64,000 nucleotides of DNA, from NCBI GenBank assembly GCA_934622035.1, contig CAKTVG010000011.1, positions 13,430 to 77,429 of the forward strand. Reading direction: 5' to 3'. Below are positions 42,124 through 50,039 of the stretch, one piece after another (the stretch's first letter is position 1; each line of letters begins with the position of its first letter). Both the position numbers and the translations under genes were made by a program. The notes beneath the pieces are model-generated. The model saw only the letters and a list, made by a program, of their open reading frames with translations. It was not told the origin of the DNA and did not search any database. The DNA is from an uncultured Oscillospiraceae bacterium (GTDB taxonomy: Bacteria > Bacillota > Clostridia > Oscillospirales > Oscillospiraceae).

Positions 42124-42931
42124 ATTTCTCTCCGGACCCTACATTGTCTGGATGCTTCTGTTCACGCTGATCCCGCTGGGCGTCGTGGTCTATTACGCCT
42201 TTACGGACTCCGTGACGGGCCAGTTCACGCTCTCCAATCTCTCGGGCATGCTGGATTATCTGCCGATCTTCCTGCGGTCCATCTGGCTGAGCGTCTTTGC
42301 CACGATCATCTGCCTGCTGCTGGGCTACCCTGTGGCCTACTTTATCGCGGGCTGCAAGCCCTCGACGCAGCGCTTTCTGCAAATGCTTATCATGCTGCCG
42401 ATGTGCATGAGCTTCCTGCTCCGCACCCTCGCCTGGGTCGCCCTGCTGGAGGACACCGGCATCATCAACAATTTCATCACCTCTCTGGGGCTGTCGCCCC
42501 TGCCGCTCATCCGCAACAACGGCGCGGTCATCCTCGGTATGGTATATAACTACCTGCCCTATATGATTCTGCCGCTGTACACGGTCATCATGAAGATCGA
42601 CCACCGGCTCATCGAGGCGGCGCAGGATCTCGGCTGCAACAACCGTCAGGTGTTCGGCCGCGTGATTCTGCCGCTGTCCCTGCCCGGCATCGTCTCCGGC
42701 ATCACCATGGTGTTCGTTCCGGCAGTCTCCACCTTCTATATCTCCCAGAAGCTTGGCTCTCCCGGCACCATCCTCATCGGCGACGTCATTGAGTCGCAGT
42801 TCAAGGCCGCCTACAACCCGAACCTCGGCGCGGCCATGTCGCTCGTCCTGATGATTTTGATCTTTGTCTGCGTGGGCATCATGAACCGCTTCACCAGCGA
42901 GGACGACGAAGAAAGCATGGTGACGCTATGA
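42113..42931 (+). CDS. potB: Spermidine/putrescine ABC importer permease PotB
   Basis: A 272-residue six-helix permease. The ATG at 42113 overlaps the end of potA and follows GAGGG. The EAA loop is RLIEAAQDLGCNNRQVFGRVILPLSLPG in character (E-A-A-x-D-L-G). PotB-type residues TLAWVALLEDTGIINN and NYLPYMILPLY are present. Confidence 0.92.
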   Translation: MKSRFLSGPYIVWMLLFTLIPLGVVVYYAFTDSVTGQFTLSNLSGMLDYLPIFLRSIWLSVFATIICLLLGYPVAYFIAGCKPSTQRFLQMLIMLPMCMSFLLRTLAWVALLEDTGIINNFITSLGLSPLPLIRNNGAVILGMVYNYLPYMILPLYTVIMKIDHRLIEAAQDLGCNNRQVFGRVILPLSLPGIVSGITMVFVPAVSTFYISQKLGSPGTILIGDVIESQFKAAYNPNLGAAMSLVLMILIFVCVGIMNRFTSEDDEESMVTL

Positions 42932-43746
42932 AACGATTCAACCGGATTTTTACCGTCATCATCTTCATTTTCCTGTATATTCCGATGATCGTGCTGGCCA
43001 TCGCCTCCTTCAATAAGGGCGCGGATGTGGCCGTCTTCAAGGGCTTCACCTTCCACCAGTACGCCGAGCTGTTCCGCGACGGGACGCTGCTGACGCTGCT
43101 GCGCAACTCTCTGTTCATCGCAGTGCTGTCCAGCCTGATTGCAACGGTTCTCGGCACGGTCGCCGCCCTCGGCATCCACAAAATGCGCGGGAAAATGCGC
43201 TCCGCCGTCATGACGCTGACGAACATCCCCATGACCAACCCGGAGATCGTCACCGGCGTCTCTCTGGCGCTGCTGTTCGCCTTTGCCGGCAGTCTGCTGC
43301 GCATCAAGTCCATTCTCGGCTTCTGGACGCTGCTGATTGCACACATCACCTTCAATCTGCCCTATATCATTCTGAATGTGATGCCGAAGCTCTCCCAGAT
43401 GGATCCCGACCTGACGGAGGCCGCGCTCGACCTCGGCTGCACGCCCGTGCAGGCCTTCTTCAAGGTGGTGCTGCACGAGATCATGCCCGGCATCGTCTCC
43501 GGCGCGCTGATGGCCTTCACGATGTCGCTGGACGATTTCGTGATCTCCTATTTCGTCACCGGCTCGAGCTTCGTCACCCTTCCGGTCGAGATCTACAACT
43601 ACACCAAAAAGCCCATTCAGCCGAAAATTTACGCCCTGTTCACGCTGATGTTCGCCGTAATTCTCATCATGATGTCCGTCATGAATCTGCTTCAGGCGCG
43701 TGACAAGAAGCAGAAGGGCCACCAGGTCAGGAGGCAGGCACGATGA
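42928..43746 (+). CDS. potC: Spermidine/putrescine ABC importer permease PotC
   Basis: A 272-residue six-helix permease starting at the ATGA overlap with potB. EAA loop LTEAALDLGCTPVQAFFKVV; PotC-type segments FNKGADVAVF, ITGVSLALL-like (IVTGVSLALL), and MSLDDFVISYF, the last being diagnostic for PotC/PotI permeases. It ends with a 4-base overlap into potD. Confidence 0.93.
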   Translation: MKRFNRIFTVIIFIFLYIPMIVLAIASFNKGADVAVFKGFTFHQYAELFRDGTLLTLLRNSLFIAVLSSLIATVLGTVAALGIHKMRGKMRSAVMTLTNIPMTNPEIVTGVSLALLFAFAGSLLRIKSILGFWTLLIAHITFNLPYIILNVMPKLSQMDPDLTEAALDLGCTPVQAFFKVVLHEIMPGIVSGALMAFTMSLDDFVISYFVTGSSFVTLPVEIYNYTKKPIQPKIYALFTLMFAVILIMMSVMNLLQARDKKQKGHQVRRQAR

Positions 43747-44939
43747 AAAAGCTTCTTACCTTCCTTCTCACCGCCGCGCTGCTTCTGGGGCTGATGAGCA
43801 TGACGGCCTCCGCCGCCGAAAAGCAGGTCACCATCAATGTCTACAACTGGGGCCAGTATATCGCCGACGGCACGGACGACAGCATCGACGTTATCGCGGA
43901 ATTTGAAAAGACCTATCCCAACATCAAGGTCAACTACATGACCTTCGACAGTAACGAAAGCATGTACACCAAGCTCAAAACCGGCGGCTCGTCCTATGAC
44001 ATCATCATTCCCTCGGACTACATGATCGAAAAGCTCATTGCCGAGGATATGCTCGAGCCTCTGGATTTTGAGAACATCCCGAATTTCCAGTACGTGGATG
44101 AATCCTTCCGGAATCTCGCCTATGACCCCGAGAATCTCTACTCCGTCCCCTACACCTGGGGCTGTGTTGGCATCATCTACAACTCCCGCTATGTCAAGGC
44201 GGAGGATGTGACCGGCTGGGAGATTTTCTGGAACAGCACCTATGCGGGCAAGATCCTGATGTTCGACAATCCGCGCGATGCCTTCGCCATTTCCGAGCTG
44301 GAGCTGGGCTACGACGTCAATATTGAGGATCACGAAGCGCTCTCCGCAGCCGCGCAGAAGCTCAAGGAGGAGAAAAACCTCGTCCAGAGCTACGTCATGG
44401 ACCAGATTTTCAGCAAAATGGAACGCGCTGAGGCATGGATTGCGCCCTATTACGCGGGCGACTATCTCACGATGGCAGACGAAAACCCCGATCTGGAATT
44501 TGTCTTCCCGAAGGAGGGCTTCAACTTCTTCGTCGATGCGATCTGCATCCCCAAGGGTGCGGAGCACAAGGCCGAGGCCGAAACCTTCATCAACTTTCTG
44601 CTTGAGCCGGAGATCTGCGGGCAGAATCTGGACTATCTGGGCTATTCCGCGCCGCTCACCGCCGCAAAGGAGTATATGGACCCCGAGATGGCGGAAAATC
44701 CCATTGCCTATCCGGACGCCGAGACGCTTGCACGCGGCCAGGTGTTCAGCGCGCTCTCTCTGGAGGGCACGCAGGACATGAACAACCTCTGGCTGACCGT
44801 CAAGACGGAGGATAACGCCACGGTGCGCTACCTGATTCTTACCGGCGCCGCCATCGTCCTTGTCGTGCTGCTCTGGGGCTTCTTCAAGGTGCGCAAGCGC
44901 CGCGAGAAGGCCCGCCGCTGCCGCAAGTGGAAAGCTTGA
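43743..44939 (+). CDS. potD: Spermidine/putrescine-binding protein PotD with C-terminal membrane anchor
   Basis: A 398-residue protein with an N-terminal signal peptide ending at ASA (~residue 24). The mature part has PotD motifs: INVYNWGQYI, YDIIIPSDYMIEKLI, YSVPYTWGCVGIIYN, APYYAGDYL, FVDAICIPKGAEH. Unlike lipoprotein or periplasmic PotD, there is no lipobox; instead a membrane helix (~362-380) and a basic Arg/Lys tail anchor it at the C-terminus. This inverted anchoring keeps the receptor at a single-membrane surface. Followed by a strong terminator. Confidence 0.92.
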   Translation: MKKLLTFLLTAALLLGLMSMTASAAEKQVTINVYNWGQYIADGTDDSIDVIAEFEKTYPNIKVNYMTFDSNESMYTKLKTGGSSYDIIIPSDYMIEKLIAEDMLEPLDFENIPNFQYVDESFRNLAYDPENLYSVPYTWGCVGIIYNSRYVKAEDVTGWEIFWNSTYAGKILMFDNPRDAFAISELELGYDVNIEDHEALSAAAQKLKEEKNLVQSYVMDQIFSKMERAEAWIAPYYAGDYLTMADENPDLEFVFPKEGFNFFVDAICIPKGAEHKAEAETFINFLLEPEICGQNLDYLGYSAPLTAAKEYMDPEMAENPIAYPDAETLARGQVFSALSLEGTQDMNNLWLTVKTEDNATVRYLILTGAAIVLVVLLWGFFKVRKRREKARRCRKWKA

Positions 44940-44970
44940 GAAGCTCCGAATCAATTTCCTGATATCTTGC

Positions 44971-45008
44971 AAAAAAGTTCTGAAAGCACTCGCTTTCAGA
45001 ACTTTTTT
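44971..45008 (+). terminator. Intrinsic terminator of potABCD
   Basis: A perfect 17-bp stem AAAAAAGTTCTGAAAGC with its complement, loop ACTC, ending in TTTTTT. Confidence 0.93.
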
Positions 45009-45072
45009 ATGGAACTTTTCCCCATTCAGCGCGTCTAAAGGACAGAATTCAATTTTACGGGAGGCCAACGCC

Positions 45073-45966
45073 ATGAAACGCATTCTTCCGCTTCTTCTGT
45101 CCCTGCTGCTTCTCTTCACACTCCTGACCGGCTGCGCCAAATCTGCCGACCTGTACTACACAAACGGCAAAAACGCCATGGAGGAAGTGAACTACGAGGC
45201 TGTCGCGCCCGGCGATGCCGCCGGTTCCACCGCAAGCTCCACCGGCACGCTCACCGAGTCCCGCAAGCTCATCAAAACTGTAGAGATCAACCTGCAAACG
45301 GAAAACTTTGATGCGCTCACCGAGGCAGTCTCTCAGGGCGTCACAGAGGCCGGGGGCTACATCGAGCACTCCAGCCTTCAGGGCAAAGGCTCCCGGAACA
45401 ACCGCAACGTCTCCTACACGCTGCGCATCCCCGTTGACCGTCTGGAGCAATTCTCCTCCGATCTTTCAGCCCTCGGCGTCGTCACCTCCAGCACCAGCTC
45501 TCAGGAGGACGTCACGCTGGCCTATGTGGACCTGGAAGCTCACATCAAGGCTCTGAACACCGAGCGCGACAGCCTGCTGCGCCTTCTGGAGCAGGCCGAA
45601 AGCGTCGAGGACATCATCACCATTCAGCAGCGCATCTCCAACGTTCAGTACGAGCTGGAAAGCTGCACCTCTCAGCTGCGCACCTATGACAATCAAATCG
45701 ACTACGCCACCGTGCGGCTCTATGTCTACGAGGTCCCGCACGAGGACGAGCTGGCCGAGGCCGACTCGGTCTGGGCGCAGATCGGAAAAAATCTGAAGGC
45801 CGCCGTGCGCGGCATCGGCAGCTTCTTCCGCTGGCTGTTCGTTTTCCTGATTTCGGCGCTGCCCTATCTCGCCGTGATTGCAGCGATCGCGCTGCCCATC
45901 CTCTATTTCACCGTCTTCCGCCGCATTCGCCGCCGTAGAAAGGCAAAAAAGCAGGAAGAGCAGTAA
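45073..45966 (+). CDS. DUF4349-domain lipoprotein
   Basis: A 297-residue protein. The ATG at 45073 has GGGAGG upstream. The lipobox is LLTGC (Cys ~21). DUF4349 spans ~65-285: KTVEINLQTENFDALTEAV, GGYIEHSSLQG, YTLRIPVDRLEQFSSDLSALG, a coiled-coil (LEAHIKALNTERDSLLRLLEQAESVEDI), and VRLYVYEV. A C-terminal membrane helix and an Arg/Lys-rich tail end the protein. The family occurs widely as surface lipoproteins, with proposed envelope roles; no enzyme activity is assigned. Monocistronic. Confidence 0.88.
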   Translation: MKRILPLLLSLLLLFTLLTGCAKSADLYYTNGKNAMEEVNYEAVAPGDAAGSTASSTGTLTESRKLIKTVEINLQTENFDALTEAVSQGVTEAGGYIEHSSLQGKGSRNNRNVSYTLRIPVDRLEQFSSDLSALGVVTSSTSSQEDVTLAYVDLEAHIKALNTERDSLLRLLEQAESVEDIITIQQRISNVQYELESCTSQLRTYDNQIDYATVRLYVYEVPHEDELAEADSVWAQIGKNLKAAVRGIGSFFRWLFVFLISALPYLAVIAAIALPILYFTVFRRIRRRRKAKKQEEQ

Positions 45967-45978
45967 TTCACATTCCTA

Positions 45979-46016
45979 GGCCGTGCACGCAGACAGCGTG
46001 CGCGGCCTTGTTTTTT
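45979..46016 (+). terminator. Intrinsic terminator after DUF4349 gene
   Basis: Stem GGCCGTGCACGC / GCGTGCGCGGCC (one G-U pair), loop AGACA, then TTGTTTTTT. Confidence 0.88.
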
Positions 46017-46036
46017 CCTTTGCTTACTGGTATAAT
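46008..46036 (+). promoter_or_regulatory. Sigma-A promoter of the GT-C/UbiA operon
   Basis: TATAAT (46031-46036) with TGG extended -10. TTGTTT (46008-46013) at 17 bp is a partial -35 that overlaps the preceding terminator's T-run. Confidence 0.7.
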
Positions 46037-46063
46037 GGACTGAACCGGAAGGAGGGAGCTTTC

Positions 46064-47449
46064 ATGACGCGAACAAAACAGGCAGCACTTCTGCTGCTGA
46101 CCGCCGCTGCGCTTGCGCTGCTGTTCTTTCTCTTTCCCCTGACCGGCGACGACTGGTACCGCGAGGGACTGGGCAGCACACTGCATTCCCTGCCTGCGCT
46201 GCTGCGTGAGGTTGCCTTCCGCTGGCGCACGACAAACAGCCGCATTCTCGGCAATGTGCTTGCCTACTGGGCCGGGAGCCGTCCTGCCGTCCGCATTGTC
46301 CTGAAAACCGTCCTGACGCTGCTGCTCTTCTGCTCCGCTGCTCGTACAGCCGGGCTGCGCACGAATTCCGGCTTTCTCCTGCTGGCCGCTGGCTTGTTCG
46401 CCCTGCCGCGCGAGATGTTTTGCCAGATCTACCCCTGGTCGGCAGGCTTTTTCAACTACGTTCCGCCGGTGGCGCTGTCTTTGCTGTGTCTTTGTCTGGT
46501 GCATGAGCTGTTTGAGGGTGAGCCGCTGCCGCGCTCGTTTGCGCGCTGCACGGCGCTGCTGCTTTTGGGCTTCTGCGGCCAGCTCTTTATGGAACACAAC
46601 ACGCTCTATGCCCTCTGCGCTGCCGCGGCGCTCCTGCTCTGGCACCGCATCGCACACCGGCGCTTTTCCGCCTGCCTCTGGTGCTATTTGGCCGGGACGC
46701 TTCTGGGCGCGGGTCTGCTCTTTGCCTCCCCCAGCTACCGCGCCGCCGCACAGGGCGGCGGGGCATACCATCTGGGGCTGCTTGCCTCCGCAGCGGAAAA
46801 TCTGCCGGAGCTGATTTCCCGATTGACACCGCCCGTGCTCTGCGCCGTTGCGGCGCTGGCCACGCTGCCGCATCTGCGGAAAAAGCCCGCGCTTGCCGTT
46901 TTGCTGGCGCTGAGCACGATTTATCTTGCCCTGCGGCGCTGGCTGCCGGGGCAGGGCTATGCGGCGCTTGTCTGGTGGACACTGCTCGGCGCCGCCGTCT
47001 TTTCCCTGCCGCAGGGCGTTTGCCGCCGCAGAGCCGTCTTCTTCTTTTTCAGCGCCCTGGCTGCCGCACTGCCGCTGCTCTTTGTCTCGCCCATCGGCCC
47101 GCGCTGCTTTTTCGCGAGCTATGTCTTTCTCCTTCTGGCTGCGGCACAGCTCCTGCTCGCCGCCAAACGCCGCCCCGCTGCGGAGCATATCGCCGCAGGT
47201 GCAATGGCCGTCGCCGTTTTTTCTGTCTGCCTTTTGATCTATCTTCCCCAGCACCGGACCGCGCTTCTGCGCGCGCAGGCCATTGAAGCAGGCATGCAGC
47301 AGCGGCTGACGCAGATCACCCTGCCGCAGTTTCCGCACGCGCAGTTCCTCTGGGATGCGGACACGCAGAAGCTCTGCCGCACGTATTACTATGAAACGCC
47401 GGGAGACATCGCCTTCGTTTTCGTACCGGAGGAGGAATGGACGCCATGA
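46064..47449 (+). CDS. Polytopic membrane protein, GT-C/DUF6056-like
   Basis: A 461-residue protein. The ATG at 46064 has GGAGGGAG upstream; an in-frame extension lies in promoter DNA. It has about ten to twelve hydrophobic helices. The first external loop has PLTGDDWYREGL, an Asp-Asp pair in the position used by GT-C lipid-phosphosugar-dependent glycosyltransferases, and WRTTNSRILGN follows, as in DUF6056-type proteins. Predicted to transfer a sugar from a polyprenyl-phosphate donor at the outer membrane face; inferred from architecture only. It overlaps the next gene by 4 bases. Confidence 0.65.
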   Translation: MTRTKQAALLLLTAAALALLFFLFPLTGDDWYREGLGSTLHSLPALLREVAFRWRTTNSRILGNVLAYWAGSRPAVRIVLKTVLTLLLFCSAARTAGLRTNSGFLLLAAGLFALPREMFCQIYPWSAGFFNYVPPVALSLLCLCLVHELFEGEPLPRSFARCTALLLLGFCGQLFMEHNTLYALCAAAALLLWHRIAHRRFSACLWCYLAGTLLGAGLLFASPSYRAAAQGGGAYHLGLLASAAENLPELISRLTPPVLCAVAALATLPHLRKKPALAVLLALSTIYLALRRWLPGQGYAALVWWTLLGAAVFSLPQGVCRRRAVFFFFSALAAALPLLFVSPIGPRCFFASYVFLLLAAAQLLLAAKRRPAAEHIAAGAMAVAVFSVCLLIYLPQHRTALLRAQAIEAGMQQRLTQITLPQFPHAQFLWDADTQKLCRTYYYETPGDIAFVFVPEEEWTP

Positions 47450-48651
47450 CAAGCACACGTGACCGCTTTCTGCGAATCGGCTTTTTCGCTCTGGTGAGCC
47501 TTGGCTATGCGGCGCTCTTTTGCCTGCTCTCCCGCGCCGGGCTGTACCGCATCGAAGCCGCGCACAACGATCGGCTGTTTTCCGCCGACGATGTATATTA
47601 TGTAAACCATTTTTTCTCCACCCACATGGACACCTCCCTGCGCATCATCAAGCACCCCCTGCTCATCCCCTTCGGTTGGCTGATGACCACGCTGGAGCAT
47701 GCGCTCTTTGGCGCACTTTCCGTAGAGCGGCACTATCAGTGCATCGTCATAGGGCAGCTTCTTTGTGCGCTTGCAGCGCTGTACGTCCTTGAGCGCATTC
47801 TGCGAACGCAGTATGGCCTGAAAACGCCGCAGGCGCTGCTGCTCTGCGGCATCTACGCGCTGTCCTTCAGTGTGCTGTTCTTCACCTTTGTCGCCGAGAG
47901 CTATGCGCTGTCCGCGCTGCTGCTCCTGCTGAGCTTCTATTCTGCGCGAAAGGGGACTTTCGTCCCGACCTGCATTGCCGGCGCACTGGCGGCAGGCGTG
48001 ACCGTCACGAACGGCATTTTTTGGGCGGCGATCGTTCTGCTCTCCGGCGGCGAATGGAAAAAACGGCTCCGGACGCTGGTGGGCGGCACGGCGCTGTTCT
48101 TTCTTCTGGTGGCGGCACTGCCGGTGCGCACGGTCTTTTTCCGGAATCTGATCTCCGGCGGACTCAACAGCGCGCACAACTATAGCGACCATTTTGGTTT
48201 TTTTTCTGCCCTGCGCTATATCTTTTTCGCCTTCTTCGGCTCGACCGGCTTCTATCTGCACACGCAGGCACAGTCGCCCTTCGGCGATTTTATGGGCGAC
48301 GCGCTTTCCTTTGTCCCGGAGGCGCCGCTCCCCGTCGTGCTGGCGGCGGCGCTGTTTCTGGGGCTGCTGGTGTGGGCCGCGCTTGCCGCGCGGAAGGACC
48401 GGCTGCTTTACGCGCCGCTTGCCGTGCTTGCGCTGAATCTCCTGCTGCACGGCGTGCTGCAATACGGCCTCAAGGAGGCGTTTTTGTACTCTCTGCACCA
48501 CTACGCCGCGCAGCTTCTCATCCTTGCCCAGCTTCTGCGGCGGGAGCGCACAAAGCGCCCGGCCATGTGGCTTCTGGGCTGCTACGGCATCTGCCTGATT
48601 GTTCTGAATCTGCCGAGCTATGCCGCCCTTGGGCAATTCCTTCGGAGGTGA
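47446..48651 (+). CDS. Polytopic membrane protein, GT-C-like
   Basis: A 401-residue protein with ~9-11 helices. The ATG at 47446 overlaps the upstream stop and has GGAGG 10 bases before; the ATG at 47437 would be too close to that site. The first loop contains FSADDVYYVNHFFSTHMD, again the acidic pair of GT-C enzymes, and KHPLLIP follows. There is no cytoplasmic domain. Probably another lipid-linked-sugar glycosyltransferase or related envelope protein; the specific family was not recognised. Confidence 0.6.
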   Translation: MTSTRDRFLRIGFFALVSLGYAALFCLLSRAGLYRIEAAHNDRLFSADDVYYVNHFFSTHMDTSLRIIKHPLLIPFGWLMTTLEHALFGALSVERHYQCIVIGQLLCALAALYVLERILRTQYGLKTPQALLLCGIYALSFSVLFFTFVAESYALSALLLLLSFYSARKGTFVPTCIAGALAAGVTVTNGIFWAAIVLLSGGEWKKRLRTLVGGTALFFLLVAALPVRTVFFRNLISGGLNSAHNYSDHFGFFSALRYIFFAFFGSTGFYLHTQAQSPFGDFMGDALSFVPEAPLPVVLAAALFLGLLVWAALAARKDRLLYAPLAVLALNLLLHGVLQYGLKEAFLYSLHHYAAQLLILAQLLRRERTKRPAMWLLGCYGICLIVLNLPSYAALGQFLRR

Positions 48652-48655
48652 ACGC

Positions 48656-49504
48656 ATGAAGCAGCTTCTGCGCCTGCTGCGGCCAAAGCACTATCTGAAA
48701 AATCTTCTGGTCTTTCTGCCGCTCTTTTTCGGCGGCCGTCTGACAAATACCACCGCGCTGGGACAGGCGGGACTTACCTTCGCGACCTTCTGTCTGCTCG
48801 CCTCAAGCGTTTATGTCTTCAACGACCTCTGCGACCGGGCGCGAGACCGGTGCGACCCGCTGAAATGCACCCGTCCGCTGGCAAGCGGCGCCGTCCGCCC
48901 GGCACAGGCCGCCTTGCTTGCCGCAGTCCTGCTTGCGCTCACCGCTGAGCTCGCGCATCTTCTTCCGGGGAATGCACGTCTGTGTCTCCTTGCCTACGCG
49001 CTTTCCAACCTTGCCTACAGCCTAGAGCTGAAAAACATTCCGCTGCTGGACACGGCGCTTCTGGCCTTCGGCTTTCTTCTGCGCGTGTTGGCGGGTGCAG
49101 CGGCGGCTGGCGTCCGCGCTTCCGGCTGGCTTTGTCTGACGGTGCTGTTTCTCTCGCTATACATGAGCTTCGGCAAGCGGCGCAGTGAGCTGCGCCGCGG
49201 CTTCTGCACCCGCGGCAGTGCACGGCTTTACACGGCTGCCTTCCTCGCGCAGGCCATGCGTCTCTGCCTTGCGGCGGCACTGGGCGGATATGCGCTCTGG
49301 TGCCTGCTCGCTGCAACGAGCCTTGCCGGGCGGCGCATGCTCGTCACGCTCCCGCTCACAATCTGGATCTGTCTGCGCTATGACCGCTGCGCCGCGCAGG
49401 GCGGAGCGGACGACCCCGTGGAACTCCTGCTGCATGACCACGTTTTACTGCTGCTCTCCGCGCTGTATCTCGCCCTTACGGCTTTCCTTCTGTATGTTCT
49501 CTGA
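48656..49504 (+). CDS. UbiA-family prenyltransferase, decaprenyl-phosphate phosphoribosyltransferase-like
   Basis: A 282-residue protein starting at 48656 (GGAGG upstream). It has about eight to nine helices. RPKHYLKNLLVFLPL, VYVFNDLCDRARDRCDPLKCTRPLASGAV (read as NDxxD...KxxRPLASG), LELKNIPLLDTALLAFGFLLRVLAG, and LSLYMSFGKRRSEL correspond to the signature regions of the bacterial UbiA group that attaches 5-phosphoribosyl to decaprenyl phosphate in mycobacterial D-arabinan synthesis. The aromatic UbiA enzymes differ in the RPK..KN start. It may supply a polyprenyl-phosphate pentose to the two GT-C-like proteins encoded just upstream. Its 3' end overlaps the convergent gene by 29 bases. Confidence 0.8.
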   Translation: MKQLLRLLRPKHYLKNLLVFLPLFFGGRLTNTTALGQAGLTFATFCLLASSVYVFNDLCDRARDRCDPLKCTRPLASGAVRPAQAALLAAVLLALTAELAHLLPGNARLCLLAYALSNLAYSLELKNIPLLDTALLAFGFLLRVLAGAAAAGVRASGWLCLTVLFLSLYMSFGKRRSELRRGFCTRGSARLYTAAFLAQAMRLCLAAALGGYALWCLLAATSLAGRRMLVTLPLTIWICLRYDRCAAQGGADDPVELLLHDHVLLLLSALYLALTAFLLYVL

Positions 49505-50039
49505 TGCGGACGGGATACTGTCCCGTCCCGTCTCCGGAAATCAGTCGGTACAGCCGCGCAAGGTAACGCCAGGTGTGCTTATCCACCTCGCCGCTTTCCG
49601 GCAGGCCCGCCCGCTTTTGCAGCCAGACGACGGCGGCCGCCGTCTGCCTGTCGTGCCGCCCGTTTACACGAACCTGCGGCACGTCGCGATAGAAGCGATC
49701 CAGCGCAACAAACAACGACTGAATCAGATACAAATGCACATTGCTCTCCCCGCTGCAAATTGTCTGCCCCGGCTGCAGGACGATTTGCAGCGGTTCCGCT
49801 TTTCCGTCAACGACAAGCGCGTTGCGGTAGATCGGGACAAGCACGTCCCAGGTCTCCTGATCCGCCGCACCGGTCACGGGAAGGCCGTTTCTTCTCTGAA
49901 ACTCCGAAACTGCGCCGCGCGTTTCCTCTCCGAAAATTCCGTCCGGCACCAGGCGCGTCCGGTACTCCGTCAGGATACGCCGCAGCATGATCTGCAAGGC
50001 CTGAATCGGACTTGCCGCAAGCGGAACAACCGGTATCAT
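49476..50039 (-). CDS. Peptidoglycan-binding domain protein
   Basis: A 187-residue protein with two PG_binding_1-type units: IQALQIMLRRIL...PDGIFGEETRGAVSEFQRRNGLPVTGAAD (N-terminal; classic D-G-x-FG-x2-T...V..FQ...GL...G) and a second, NGRHDRQTAAAVVWLQKRAGLPESGEVD. There is no signal peptide. It overlaps the upstream SpoIID-like gene by 4 bases and shares its probable mother-cell promoter. Likely a cortex- or coat-associated protein; the sporulation role is inferred from context. Confidence 0.82.
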   Translation of the reverse strand: MIPVVPLAASPIQALQIMLRRILTEYRTRLVPDGIFGEETRGAVSEFQRRNGLPVTGAADQETWDVLVPIYRNALVVDGKAEPLQIVLQPGQTICSGESNVHLYLIQSLFVALDRFYRDVPQVRVNGRHDRQTAAAVVWLQKRAGLPESGEVDKHTWRYLARLYRLISGDGTGQYPVRIREHTEGKP

